A DNA stretch of 27,431 bases from a virus: the IMG/VR virus record IMGVR_UViG_3300022907_000076, positions 1-27,431 of that record. One strand, 5' to 3'. Within the stretch, counting starts at the first letter, position 1, and each line of letters opens with the position of its first letter. A program made the position numbers and the translations under genes. Below the pieces are notes generated by a model. That model was not told the DNA's origin and made no database searches. It worked only from the letters and a program-made list of their open reading frames with translations. Shown here piece by piece: positions 7,694-16,238 of the stretch.

Positions 7694-8246
7694 CTTCAAT
7701 TATCTACAACCTACTGGGTTTAAGCTAGTTATAGATAGAAAAAATTATCCGAATTTAGAATTCTTTTGTCAAGATTTTACTCATGCTGGTGTTATTATGA
7801 ATAGCGCAGATATTGGATATAAGAAAATTGCAGCTATACCATTTATAGGTGATAAGTTAACTTACAATGAAATGCTAGCAAATATTATTTTAGATGAAGA
7901 TATGAAGTCTTATATTGAAATGCATAATTGGATGAGAAGAATACTCGATCAAGATAATGTAACACCTTTAGACAGATTTAAAAATGCTACGCAGCGTCCA
8001 CCTTCACAATCAGATATTACGTTATCAATATTAAATAGTGCAAACAACGCTGTAGCACAAATAACATATAGAGATAGTATACCAGTAGCATTGACTGATA
8101 TACAGTTTCAAGCAACAAGCGGAGCTGAATCGTTCTTAACATTTGGTGCGTCTTTTAGATTTACGTATTTTGATATTAAAATATTTAATTCAACAACAGG
8201 TGCAATTACAGATTCATTTGATGTAACTGGTAGCGTAACTGGTTAA
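7677..8246 (+). CDS. Tail tube-like structural protein, gp3 position
   Basis: This 189-residue virion protein begins with FNYLQPTGFKLVIDRKNYPN, a start typical of a family of small T4-like phage tail proteins. It contains IPFIGDKLTYNEMLANIILDEDM and IEMHNWMRRILD, then alternating beta strands ending in ASFRFTYFDIKIFN. The beta-rich pattern and HNWM helix suggest a gp19-like tail-tube fold. In marine T4-like genomes the gene between 23 and uvsY is usually labelled gp3 (tail completion and sheath stabiliser), so this is the best positional candidate. I could not confirm gp3 homology by eye. A baseplate or tube-capping protein is the alternative. Confidence 0.7.
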   Translation: MALTTNFNYLQPTGFKLVIDRKNYPNLEFFCQDFTHAGVIMNSADIGYKKIAAIPFIGDKLTYNEMLANIILDEDMKSYIEMHNWMRRILDQDNVTPLDRFKNATQRPPSQSDITLSILNSANNAVAQITYRDSIPVALTDIQFQATSGAESFLTFGASFRFTYFDIKIFNSTTGAITDSFDVTGSVTG

Positions 8247-8266
8247 TATATATTATTGGAGACATA

Positions 8267-8713
8267 ATGATTGATTTGAAAAAAGTCCACGAAATGTGGC
8301 AAACAGACTGTATTATTAATAATAATCAACTCGACGATACTTCTCGTCAAACCCCAATATTACATGCAAAATATATACAAATGTGGTCAACAGCTAAATT
8401 AGAATTAAGACGGGCTGAATACGATCAAAAGCGTTTATTAAAAGATAAATGGTTATATTATAATGGAAAGATGGATCAAGAAACTTTAAAAGAAAAAGGC
8501 TGGGATCCGGATCCATTTGATGGTCTTAAAATATTAAAAGGTGAAATGGAATATTATTATGATAGTGATCCGGAAATACAAAAATCAGAAGAAAAAATAC
8601 AATATTGGAAAACAGTAATAGAAACATTAACAGAAATTATTGAAAACTTAAAATGGCGTCATCAAACGATATCAAATATAATTAAATGGAAACAATTCGA
8701 GTCAGGAAATTAA
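8267..8713 (+). CDS. uvsY: Recombination mediator UvsY
   Basis: This protein loads UvsX recombinase onto gp32-coated single-stranded DNA in recombination-dependent replication. The 148-residue product (T4 UvsY has 137) is mostly helical and begins MIDLKKVHEMWQTDC, matching the UvsY start. It also has the characteristic LLKDKWLYYNGKM segment, the YYYDSDPEIQ loop, and the C-terminal LKWRHQTISNIIKWKQFESG helix. It has a TTGGAG ribosome-binding site. Its 3' end overlaps uvsW by 28 nt, and the uvsY-uvsW adjacency is conserved in T4-like phages. Confidence 0.93.
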   Translation: MIDLKKVHEMWQTDCIINNNQLDDTSRQTPILHAKYIQMWSTAKLELRRAEYDQKRLLKDKWLYYNGKMDQETLKEKGWDPDPFDGLKILKGEMEYYYDSDPEIQKSEEKIQYWKTVIETLTEIIENLKWRHQTISNIIKWKQFESGN

Positions 8714-10158
8714 ATCATTCAATCCTAAAGGTTGACTGCGATAGAGGCGTAGGAGCAGAACTTAGAGAATTCTTTTCTTTCTATGTGCCTGGTTATAAGT
8801 TTATGCCGGCATATCGCAATAGGTTGTGGGACGGTAAAATAAGATTATATAATCAAATTACTGGTGAAATATCTGCAGGACTATTTCCACAAATACTTTC
8901 CTTTGCTGAAAGCAGAGAATACGAAATTGATATAGAAGAATCAGAATACGGTAGTCCTAATGAAGGTAATAAAATTAATCCGGATTTTATGATGAAATTT
9001 ATTGATGCGTTAAATTTACCTTTTAAAATAAGAGATTATCAATTTGATGCAGTATGCACAGGAATACAAAGAAAGAATGCTATTCTTTTATCACCAACAG
9101 GTTCTGGCAAATCATTAATAATATATGTTCTTATGAGATACTTACTATCATCTTTCGAAAAAGATGTTCTTATAATAGTACCAACTACTTCTTTAGTTGA
9201 ACAAATGTATAATGATTTTAAAACTTATGGTTATGATGTAGAAAAAAATTGTCATAGAATATATTCAGGTAAAGATAAAAATACAACTAAGAGAGTTATT
9301 ATTAGCACATGGCAATCTATATACAGATTTCAGCACGATTGGTTTCATCGGTTTGGTAACGTGTTTGGAGATGAGTGTCATGGATTTAAATCAAAATCAT
9401 TAACAACGATAATGAATAAATGTACTGAAGCTGAATATAGATTTGGCACAACAGGAACGTTAGATGGTGCACTTACACACGAGTTAGTATTACAAGGATT
9501 GTTTGGAAAAGTTTATAGAGTTACAAGCACAAGAGCTTTACAAGATAACGATACTCTTGCAAAATTAGCAATTAAAAGAATCATATTAAATTATAGTGAA
9601 CAAGTTAAAAAAGATTTTGGTAAAAAAACATATCAAGAAGAATTAGAATTTATAGTTACAAACAGTAAGCGCAATTCATTTATAAAAAACTTAACACTTG
9701 ACCTTAAAGGTAATACATTGCTTTTATATAACTACGTAGAAAAGCACGGTAAACCTCTTTACAAGTTAATAAAAGATGAAGTAGATGAAACACGCAAAGT
9801 TTTTTTTGTATCTGGCGAAACTGCTGCTACAGATAGAGAAGCTATAAGAGCGATAGTAGAAAAACAGAAAGATTCGATTACGGTGGCATCTCTAGGTACA
9901 TTTAGTACGGGTATAAATATTAGGAATCTACATAATATTGTCTTTGCATCACCGTCTAAATCTCAGATAAGAGTATTGCAAAGCATAGGAAGAGGTTTAA
10001 GAAAAACAGATGATGGCAAAAGTACAGCACTTTATGATATCATTGATGATATAACTTGGAAGTCTAAAAAGAATTTTGGCATATTACATGCTGATGAAAG
10101 ACTTAGAATATACGGAAGAGAAAAATTTAATCATAAAACTTATAGAGTAGATCTATGA
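8686..10158 (+). CDS. uvsW: DNA helicase UvsW
   Basis: This superfamily 2 helicase unwinds branched DNA and R-loops, helping shift replication from origins to recombination intermediates. The 490-residue product is close to T4 UvsW (about 500). An N-terminal DNA-binding region with NRLWDGKIRLYN is followed by Walker A SPTGSGKS (about 136-143), the DECH box (229-232), TGTLDG motif III, and motif VI QSIGRGLRKTDDG. The start at 8686 lies inside uvsY, and this start preserves the conserved VRKLNHSILKVDCD N-terminus. Its stop overlaps the next ATG (ATGA). Confidence 0.96.
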   Translation: METIRVRKLNHSILKVDCDRGVGAELREFFSFYVPGYKFMPAYRNRLWDGKIRLYNQITGEISAGLFPQILSFAESREYEIDIEESEYGSPNEGNKINPDFMMKFIDALNLPFKIRDYQFDAVCTGIQRKNAILLSPTGSGKSLIIYVLMRYLLSSFEKDVLIIVPTTSLVEQMYNDFKTYGYDVEKNCHRIYSGKDKNTTKRVIISTWQSIYRFQHDWFHRFGNVFGDECHGFKSKSLTTIMNKCTEAEYRFGTTGTLDGALTHELVLQGLFGKVYRVTSTRALQDNDTLAKLAIKRIILNYSEQVKKDFGKKTYQEELEFIVTNSKRNSFIKNLTLDLKGNTLLLYNYVEKHGKPLYKLIKDEVDETRKVFFVSGETAATDREAIRAIVEKQKDSITVASLGTFSTGINIRNLHNIVFASPSKSQIRVLQSIGRGLRKTDDGKSTALYDIIDDITWKSKKNFGILHADERLRIYGREKFNHKTYRVDL

Positions 10159-10643
10159 CTATAAAACAATTTAAACTTACTAATAATGATGAAATAATAT
10201 GTGAAGTTGTTGAATGGGATACCGGTGATGAATCCGGCGACGTTCTTATAAAAAAGGCTTTAAAGGTTGTTTCAGTTGAAGACTATCAAAGAGGTTGGAG
10301 ATTCTTTGCTTTTAGACCATGGATGTCATTTCAAGATGATCCGGAATCTATGCAAGCTTTAAATTCTTCTCATATAATTGTAACTACGATTCCATCTAAA
10401 AATATATTAAAACATTATAAAAGATGTTTAAATAGTATAACTAAGGAATCTAAAAACAGTGGTATGGGAAAAAAAATATATGCTAATTTAGATGAAATAC
10501 AAAATGAATTAAGAGATTTGACAGACGATGAGATGGATGACTTTTTAATTAGAAAATACGGTGCAGTTGAAGAAGATTATGTTTCAGATTCTGATGATAG
10601 TAATAAAATAATTAAATTTAAACCTAAAAGTACTTTCCATTAA
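10155..10643 (+). CDS. Conserved hypothetical protein downstream of uvsW
   Basis: This 162-residue protein is translationally coupled to uvsW through an ATGA overlap. The N-terminal half (IKQFKLTNNDEIICEVVEWD, then VLIKKALKVVSVE) has the short-strand pattern of an Sm/LSm-like barrel. This is suggestive only. The middle WRFFAFRPWMSFQDDPESM segment is aromatic rich, and the C-terminus is acidic then basic (IIKFKPKSTFH). Similar genes sit between uvsW and gene 55 in marine T4-like phages. I cannot assign a function. Placement suggests a role with replication/recombination or mRNA. Confidence 0.85.
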   Translation: MTIKQFKLTNNDEIICEVVEWDTGDESGDVLIKKALKVVSVEDYQRGWRFFAFRPWMSFQDDPESMQALNSSHIIVTTIPSKNILKHYKRCLNSITKESKNSGMGKKIYANLDEIQNELRDLTDDEMDDFLIRKYGAVEEDYVSDSDDSNKIIKFKPKSTFH

Positions 10644-10741
10644 TAGGGTATATCCCCTCTTCCTCAGATATACTATCTTATTTTACCACACTTTTCACCA
10701 TTTGTACACTACTATTTTTAACACTAAGAGAAATAAAATAT

Positions 10742-11245
10742 ATGAAAATAGATATGAAAATTTTTAAACATAGAATGGATAATTTTTTTAAATGGGTTAA
10801 AGGAACTGAATTAGTTGAACTTGATTATATTGACGTTACAGAAGATCCTGTAAGACCAGAACTTGATGTAGAATTTAGATTAAATTATAATCGTAAAATT
10901 TTTGGTTTAAAATATCAAGATAATATTGAAGGTATTATTTGTGTTGCTTATACAAATGATGTACCACATAATATTAAAGAATTAGATCTCATGAGCCAGA
11001 ATGCATATTATAAAAAAGATCCTAACACAGCGGTAGCTTATACGGTCTGGTCACGTAAAAGGGGTGCTGGTAAAGAAATCGTAAGAAAGTTATCAGAACA
11101 TTGTAAAAAGTTTTCTTATATAGAAAAATTAGTTACGCTTTCACCATTAACACCTATGGCTACGCATTTTCATATTAGTAATGGTGCAAAATTAATAAGC
11201 ATTAATCACACATCACAAAACTTTGAATACAAATTATTATCTTAA
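10742..11245 (+). CDS. Probable GNAT-type acetyltransferase
   Basis: This 167-residue protein has an arrangement resembling GNAT N-acetyltransferases. A central beta strand (NIEGIICVAYTND) is followed by TAVAYTVWSRKRGAGKEIVRKL. There, the basic RKRGAGKE stretch at about residues 105-111 is a candidate acetyl-CoA pyrophosphate-binding loop before a helix. The C-terminal HFHISNGAKLISINHTSQNFEYKL resembles the usual GNAT end strands. The substrate is unknown. The 98-nt gap upstream holds a small GGG/CCC hairpin near 10646 but no clear promoter. Family assignment is moderate, by pattern only. Confidence 0.65.
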   Translation: MKIDMKIFKHRMDNFFKWVKGTELVELDYIDVTEDPVRPELDVEFRLNYNRKIFGLKYQDNIEGIICVAYTNDVPHNIKELDLMSQNAYYKKDPNTAVAYTVWSRKRGAGKEIVRKLSEHCKKFSYIEKLVTLSPLTPMATHFHISNGAKLISINHTSQNFEYKLLS

Positions 11246-11260
11246 AAGAAAAAAAATTAT

Positions 11261-11289
11261 TGTACTTTTAGTAAAAACTAGTGTATAAT
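11261..11289 (+). promoter_or_regulatory. Early-type promoter for gp55 operon
   Basis: TGTACT (11261-11266), a 17-nt spacer, and TATAAT (11284-11289). It belongs to the same family as five other promoters in this window, and the -35 plus following T-rich bases resemble the T4 early consensus GTTTAC-TTT. It leaves a leader of about 20 nt with an AAAGG site before gp55. Confidence 0.85.
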
Positions 11290-11315
11290 AATACTATAAA
11301 ATAAAGGTTTAAACA

Positions 11316-11897
11316 ATGACACGTAAAAAAAGTATACATTATGTCAATAATTCTGAATTCTCCACTGCTGTAGTTGAATATGTTAAGAAAGCAAATGAAG
11401 CCAGAGAAAATGACAAAAAGATTCCTACAGTACCAGATTATATAGCTCAATGTTTTCTTAGAATAGCAGAAGGTTTATCACACAAAGCAAACTTTATAAG
11501 ATATACGTATAGAGAAGAAATGGTAATGGATGCAGTTGAAAATTGTTTAAAGGCAATTGGAAACTATAATTTAGAAGCAGCAACAAGAACTGGTAAACCA
11601 AATGCTTTTGCATATTTTACACAAATTACTTGGTACGCATTCTTAAGAAGAATAACAAAAGAAAAAAAACAACAAGAAATAAAAATGAAGTACTTAACTA
11701 AATCTGGTATTGATAGCTTTATTGATGTAGGAACAGAAGGAGTAGCTACTGATACAGCTACACATTTTGTAGATACATTAAGGGACAGAATTCAAAGAGT
11801 GCGAAGTACAGATGAAGAGATAAAAGAAATAGTTAAAAAAGAAAAAAAGAAACGTAAAGTTAAAATAGCGGATTCAGATTTAAGCGAGTTTATGTAA
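11316..11897 (+). CDS. gp55: Late-transcription sigma factor gp55
   Basis: This divergent sigma factor directs host RNA polymerase to TATAAATA late promoters, coupled to the gp45 clamp in T4. The 193-residue product (T4 gp55 has 185) includes VPDYIAQCFLRIAEGLSHKA, MVMDAVENCLKAIGNYN (sigma region 2-like core contact), and PNAFAYFTQITWYAFLRRIT, which corresponds to the -10-recognising region. A basic C-terminal tail (KKEKKKRKVK) precedes a short end segment, LSEFM; in T4 the end of gp55 contacts the sliding clamp. It is driven by its own early-type promoter. The stop overlaps gp47 (TAATG). Four TATAAATA sites here are its predicted targets. Confidence 0.94.
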   Translation: MTRKKSIHYVNNSEFSTAVVEYVKKANEARENDKKIPTVPDYIAQCFLRIAEGLSHKANFIRYTYREEMVMDAVENCLKAIGNYNLEAATRTGKPNAFAYFTQITWYAFLRRITKEKKQQEIKMKYLTKSGIDSFIDVGTEGVATDTATHFVDTLRDRIQRVRSTDEEIKEIVKKEKKKRKVKIADSDLSEFM

Positions 11898-12955
11898 TGA
11901 AAATAGCTATATTGACTGATACACATTGCGGTATTAGAAATTCATCTGAAGTTTTTTTAGATAATGCTGAAGATTTTTATACAAATATATTTTTTCCAGA
12001 GTGTGAAAAGCGTGGTATAAAACAAATAGTACATCTAGGTGATTATTATGATCATCGTAAGTTTGTAAATTTTAAAGCTCTTAATCAGAATAGAAGAGTG
12101 TTCTTAGATCAATTAAGAAAACATAATATGACGATGGATATTATACCAGGGAATCACGATACTTATTATAAAAATACAAATGAACTTAATGCATTAAAAG
12201 AATGTCTAGGACATTATATGAATGAAATCCATATTGTTATGGAGCCAACTGTTATGCAATACGGATCATTGAGTATGGGTCTTCTTCCGTGGATATGCGC
12301 AGATAACTATGAACAATCTATGAACTTTATAAGAGACTGCAAAGCTGATTGGTTAGGTGCACACCTTGAATTGGCTAACTTTGAAATGGGAAGAGGCATT
12401 ATGGCTCATAGTGGTATGGATCCTAAGTTGTTTAAAAAATTCGAACAAGTATTATCAGGACATTATCATACAGCATCTAAAAAAGACAATATATGGTACC
12501 TTGGTAACCCTATGGAATTTTATTGGTCAGATGCACATGATCCAAAATATTTTCATATACTTGATACTGAAACGAGACAAATAGAAAAAATAAGAAATAA
12601 TTACACTTTATTTGAAAAAATTGTGTACAATGACAAAGAAATAGATTATAATAACTATAGTAAAAACTTATCTAAAAAGTTTGTTAAAGTTGTAGTTGCA
12701 GAAAAATCTGATCCATTTACATTTGACAGATTTATTGATAACATTCAAAATCAAGATATTTATGAATTAAAGATTGCAGAAAACTTTAATGAGTTTATGG
12801 GTGAGAATGTTGAAGACGAAGACATGAGTTTTGAAGATACAGTTGAAATAGTTGATACTTATATTGAAGCAGTAGATACTGATTTGGATAAAGACAAAAT
12901 TAAAGTTCAAATGAGAGAATTAATGACTGAAGCACAGGCACTTGAAATAGCATGA
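11897..12955 (+). CDS. gp47: Recombination endonuclease subunit gp47 (Mre11/SbcD-like)
   Basis: This metallophosphoesterase nuclease partners with gp46 to process DNA ends for recombination-dependent replication and host DNA breakdown. The 352-residue product (T4 has 339) shows all phosphoesterase motifs in order: DTHCG (residues 8-12), LGDYYDHRK (about 48-55), GNHDTYY (85-91), and SGHYHTA (187-193). The C-terminal cap region is acidic. It is coupled at both ends, to gp55 by TAATG and to gp46 by ATGA, as expected for a stoichiometric 47-46 complex. Confidence 0.97.
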   Translation: MKIAILTDTHCGIRNSSEVFLDNAEDFYTNIFFPECEKRGIKQIVHLGDYYDHRKFVNFKALNQNRRVFLDQLRKHNMTMDIIPGNHDTYYKNTNELNALKECLGHYMNEIHIVMEPTVMQYGSLSMGLLPWICADNYEQSMNFIRDCKADWLGAHLELANFEMGRGIMAHSGMDPKLFKKFEQVLSGHYHTASKKDNIWYLGNPMEFYWSDAHDPKYFHILDTETRQIEKIRNNYTLFEKIVYNDKEIDYNNYSKNLSKKFVKVVVAEKSDPFTFDRFIDNIQNQDIYELKIAENFNEFMGENVEDEDMSFEDTVEIVDTYIEAVDTDLDKDKIKVQMRELMTEAQALEIA

Positions 12956-14652
12956 TAATTTTTAAATCTATTAAGTATAAAAACTTTTTATCTTCTGGTA
13001 ATTATTTTACTGAAATACCACTAGATAAACATAAATCAACTCTTATAGTTGGTCATAATGGTGCAGGTAAATCAACAATACTTGATGCCATATCATTTGC
13101 ATTGTTTGGCAAACCTCATCGTAAGATAAGTAAGAGCCAACTTGTAAATTCTATAAATCAAAAACAAGCAGTTGTTGAAGTTGAGTTTACTATAGGCAAA
13201 GCTCAATTTAAAATTGTAAGAGGCATAAGGCCTAATATTTTTGAAATATGGAAAGATGGAAGCATGATTAATCAATCATCGCATTCTTTAGAATACCAGA
13301 AGATCCTTGAACAAAATATTTTAAAACTTAATCATAAAAGTTTTCATCAAGTGGTAGTATTAGGTTCGTCATCTTTTATCCCTTTTATGCAGCTTAATGC
13401 TGGCCACCGTAGAAATGTTATCGAGGATCTTCTGGATATTAATATATTTTCAAAAATGAATATCATATTAAGAGAAAGAAATTCTATACTTAAAGAAAAT
13501 ATTAATAAAATAAACAATGATACTAATATTGTTAAAAGTAAAATAGAACAACAAACAAAATATATACGTGATATTGCAGCAGTTACTCAAGAAAACAGAA
13601 GTAAATATGAAAAGCAAATTAAAAAAGCTCAAGAAAAAATAAACATCTTACAAAATGAAAATAGTGAACTAAGTAAAGAACTTGAGTCAAACACTGCTAG
13701 CGATGAATTAAAGAAACTACAAACAGAAAAAAATAAAATTATAAGTGATGTTGCTACTATAAAGCAGGAAATGAAAACCATAGCAAAACGTGGTATGTTC
13801 TTAGAGAAAAATGATGAATGTCCTACGTGTGAACAACCTATTCAGAATAAAGACAAACTTATAACTGAAACAAAGAATGAAGCTTATCAAGTTCAAACTT
13901 CTTTAAGTGGAGTAGAAAATAGTGGGGCATTAATTGATGCTAAGATTTCTTCATTGGAAGACGTAATTGCTAGCATAAGAAAAAAGACTGATACTATCAA
14001 TGTAAACAATAGAGAAATTGTATCTTTAAATCAAAGCAATCAAGATTTACAAAAATATTTAGAAAGCGAAGTTGCGGCTGACTTAACTGGTGCTAAAAAA
14101 GATTTAGAAAAAATGAATAGCGATAAAGAAAGTTTATTCGAAGAAAAATTAAGACTTAATGAGCAGTTTGGATATAATGGTGTTATAGCCGAGATGCTAA
14201 GAGATACTGGTATTAAAACAAAAATAATAAAACAATACTTACCAGTAATTAATAAACTTGTTAATCAATATCTACAAACACTAGATTTCTTTGTTCATTT
14301 TAATTTAGATGAAAACTTTAATGAAACTATAAGATCTAGACATAGAGACGATTTTACATATGATTCATTTAGCGAAGGCGAAAAACAAAGAATTGATTTA
14401 TCTTTGCTATTTACGTGGAGACAAATAGCAAAGATGAAAAACTCAGTAGCTACTAACCTACTGGTACTCGACGAAACATTCGATTCTTCTCTTGACCATG
14501 ATGGAATCGAAAATCTACTTAAGATATTATATACTCTTGATGAAGGTAGTAATACTTTTATTATATCTCATAAGGGTGATATACTTGATGGAAAATTTGA
14601 GTCGAAAATTGAATTTGTAAAAGATAGAAATTTCTCTAAGATTAAAAATTAA
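12952..14652 (+). CDS. gp46: Recombination endonuclease subunit gp46 (Rad50/SbcC-like)
   Basis: This SMC-like ATPase is the partner of gp47. The 566-residue product (T4 has 560) has Walker A GHNGAGKST (34-42). Long coiled-coil arms flank a zinc hook CPTC at about residues 290-293. The ABC signature FSEGEKQRIDLS (about 473-484) and Walker B LLVLDETFD (Asp507/Glu508) follow. It ends the 55-47-46 transcription unit, since the next gene has its own promoter 4 nt downstream. Confidence 0.97.
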   Translation: MIIFKSIKYKNFLSSGNYFTEIPLDKHKSTLIVGHNGAGKSTILDAISFALFGKPHRKISKSQLVNSINQKQAVVEVEFTIGKAQFKIVRGIRPNIFEIWKDGSMINQSSHSLEYQKILEQNILKLNHKSFHQVVVLGSSSFIPFMQLNAGHRRNVIEDLLDINIFSKMNIILRERNSILKENINKINNDTNIVKSKIEQQTKYIRDIAAVTQENRSKYEKQIKKAQEKINILQNENSELSKELESNTASDELKKLQTEKNKIISDVATIKQEMKTIAKRGMFLEKNDECPTCEQPIQNKDKLITETKNEAYQVQTSLSGVENSGALIDAKISSLEDVIASIRKKTDTINVNNREIVSLNQSNQDLQKYLESEVAADLTGAKKDLEKMNSDKESLFEEKLRLNEQFGYNGVIAEMLRDTGIKTKIIKQYLPVINKLVNQYLQTLDFFVHFNLDENFNETIRSRHRDDFTYDSFSEGEKQRIDLSLLFTWRQIAKMKNSVATNLLVLDETFDSSLDHDGIENLLKILYTLDEGSNTFIISHKGDILDGKFESKIEFVKDRNFSKIKN

Positions 14653-14655
14653 ATG

Positions 14656-14684
14656 TTTACTTTTACTAAAAAATGGTGTATAAT
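14656..14684 (+). promoter_or_regulatory. Early-type promoter for the clamp/clamp-loader operon
   Basis: TTTACT (14656-14661), a 17-nt spacer, and TATAAT (14679-14684), starting 4 nt after the gp46 stop. It probably drives the oxygenase-45-44-62-regA run, in which almost all genes overlap or abut. Confidence 0.87.
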
Positions 14685-14716
14685 ATATTATAAAATTAAA
14701 AAGGACTCTTTACATA

Positions 14717-15304
14717 ATGCAAGAAATGTATCAATTAAATCCGCGTGAAACATATCTTCAACCATTTTTAAAGTTACAAGAATGGGGACTTACTCAACAA
14801 ATGATTGACACTATTAAAAATTCAATGAAAGTTAGTCCTGCAGGATTTTATGGAAGTGATAATAAAGATAGTAACTTAATTCGCAGCACAGATGTTGATT
14901 GGATTGATTTTTATATGCATCAAGAATTTTATTCAGCGCTTAATAATGTTATTCATCGTGCAAATAATGAATTATTTAAATATGCAATTACACACTTAGA
15001 ACCTTGTCAATATGGTGTTTATGCTGCTGACAAAAGTGGACATTATGACACGCACACAGACGGTGATTTTAAAGGACAATTTGGATATGTTAGAAAAATA
15101 TCATTTAGCATTCTTATTAGTGATCCAAAAGATTTTGAAGGTGGTGAATTGTTGTTATTACCACACTTTGAAGGAATAAAAACAAATTTACAAAAAAATG
15201 AAATTTGTTTTTTTCCAAGCTGGTTACCACATAAAGTAACTCCTGTTACTAAAGGTAGCCGTACAAGTATTGTAGGCTGGATACAAGGTCCAGATTTTGT
15301 ATAA
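14717..15304 (+). CDS. 2-oxoglutarate/Fe(II)-dependent oxygenase
   Basis: This 195-residue protein is of the prolyl-hydroxylase (PKHD-like) type, which uses Fe(II) and 2-oxoglutarate to hydroxylate a protein or small molecule. Visible iron ligands are the His113-X-Asp115 pair in YDTHTDGDF and distal His172 in WLPHKVTPV. Arg182 in GSRTSIVGW is the expected 2-oxoglutarate anchor. EGGELLLLP is also a family motif. Such genes are common in marine T4-like phages, and the substrate is unknown. Being first in the clamp operon, it would be made early. AAAGGACTCT upstream is a plausible ribosome-binding site. Confidence 0.88.
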   Translation: MQEMYQLNPRETYLQPFLKLQEWGLTQQMIDTIKNSMKVSPAGFYGSDNKDSNLIRSTDVDWIDFYMHQEFYSALNNVIHRANNELFKYAITHLEPCQYGVYAADKSGHYDTHTDGDFKGQFGYVRKISFSILISDPKDFEGGELLLLPHFEGIKTNLQKNEICFFPSWLPHKVTPVTKGSRTSIVGWIQGPDFV

Positions 15305-15325
15305 AATTAAAAAGGAAGGTTTATT

Positions 15326-16003
15326 ATGGAATTAAGTGAAAACACTTTACAAATCTTAAGAAATTTTTCAGGCATTAATCAAAATTTATTGATTAAATCT
15401 GGATCGAATATTAAGACTATTAGCGAAGCACGAAATGTGGTAGCAACTGCCGATGTTACCGAAAACTTCGAAAAAGATTTCGGCATTTACGATTTAAGTG
15501 AATTCATTGGAGTAATGGGATTAGTCGATACTCCAACACTAAAATTTGAAGATGACTTTGTTACTGTTTCTGATTCATCAGGTAGATCTAAAGTAAAATA
15601 TTTCTATGCTGCAGAAGAAACGCTAACGTCACCTGCAAAAGATGTGACCATGCCAGATGGTGATGTTAAGTTTACATTAGATAATGAAACTCTTAACAAG
15701 TTAAAAAAAGCTGCATCAACACTTGGTCATAGCGAAGTATCAATAAAAGCAAATAACGGTGTATTAAGTCTTTCTATTGTTGAAAGTCAAAATGTAACAT
15801 CAAATGCTTTTTCAATTGATATTGATGGTGATTTTAAACAGGACGCTGTATTTAATTTCATCATAAGTATTTCTAATCTTAAAATTCTTCCAGGCGATTA
15901 TGATGTAGAAATATCTTCTAAATTAATAACGCAATTCAAACATAAAGAATTACCTTTAAAGTATTGGATTGCACTTGAAAAAACCTCAACATACGGAGCA
16001 TAA
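15326..16003 (+). CDS. gp45: Sliding clamp gp45
   Basis: This trimeric processivity clamp serves the replicative polymerase and also acts as a mobile activator of gp55-dependent late transcription. The 225-residue product (T4 has 228) begins MELSENTLQILRNFSGINQN. This closely follows T4 gp45 (LSKDTTALLKNFATINSG pattern) and continues with ISEARNVVATADV and YDLSEFIGVMGL. It has an AAGGAAGG ribosome-binding site. The clamp, clamp loader and regA genes are contiguous as in T4. Confidence 0.95.
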   Translation: MELSENTLQILRNFSGINQNLLIKSGSNIKTISEARNVVATADVTENFEKDFGIYDLSEFIGVMGLVDTPTLKFEDDFVTVSDSSGRSKVKYFYAAEETLTSPAKDVTMPDGDVKFTLDNETLNKLKKAASTLGHSEVSIKANNGVLSLSIVESQNVTSNAFSIDIDGDFKQDAVFNFIISISNLKILPGDYDVEISSKLITQFKHKELPLKYWIALEKTSTYGA

Positions 16004-16007
16004 TGAC

Positions 16008-16238
16008 ATGTCAGATAATTTAACTCAACTTAAAGATCTTGCTAATAAAGCAAGTAGAAGTACAGTAGCTGTAATAGATGCTGTAACTCAAAGAGGTGGA
16101 TTTAAAGGTGAAGAACTTTCCACTATTGGTAGCTTAAGAGACCAGTGTATTCAAATCATTCAAATTAGTGAAGCACTTCAACAAGAAGATGCTATGAATG
16201 ATACAAGTGCTCAACCTGAAGTAAAAGATAAGAAATGA
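16008..16238 (+). CDS. Small hypothetical protein between gp45 and gp44
   Basis: This 76-residue, largely helical acidic protein begins MSDNLTQLKDLANKASRSTV. I prefer the ATG at 16008 over an in-frame ATG 39 nt upstream, because GGAG at 15995-15998 is correctly spaced for it and the upstream start would lie well inside gp45. Its stop overlaps gp44 (ATGA), so its translation would be coupled to the clamp loader. No domain is recognised. The position suggests an accessory role in replication, without direct evidence. Confidence 0.8.
   Translation: MSDNLTQLKDLANKASRSTVAVIDAVTQRGGFKGEELSTIGSLRDQCIQIIQISEALQQEDAMNDTSAQPEVKDKK

Noticed and set aside
15969-16007. Upstream ATG extension of the gene between gp45 and gp44
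   Set aside because: It would sit inside gp45 without a ribosome-binding site, and GGAG at 15995-15998 is spaced for ATG 16008.
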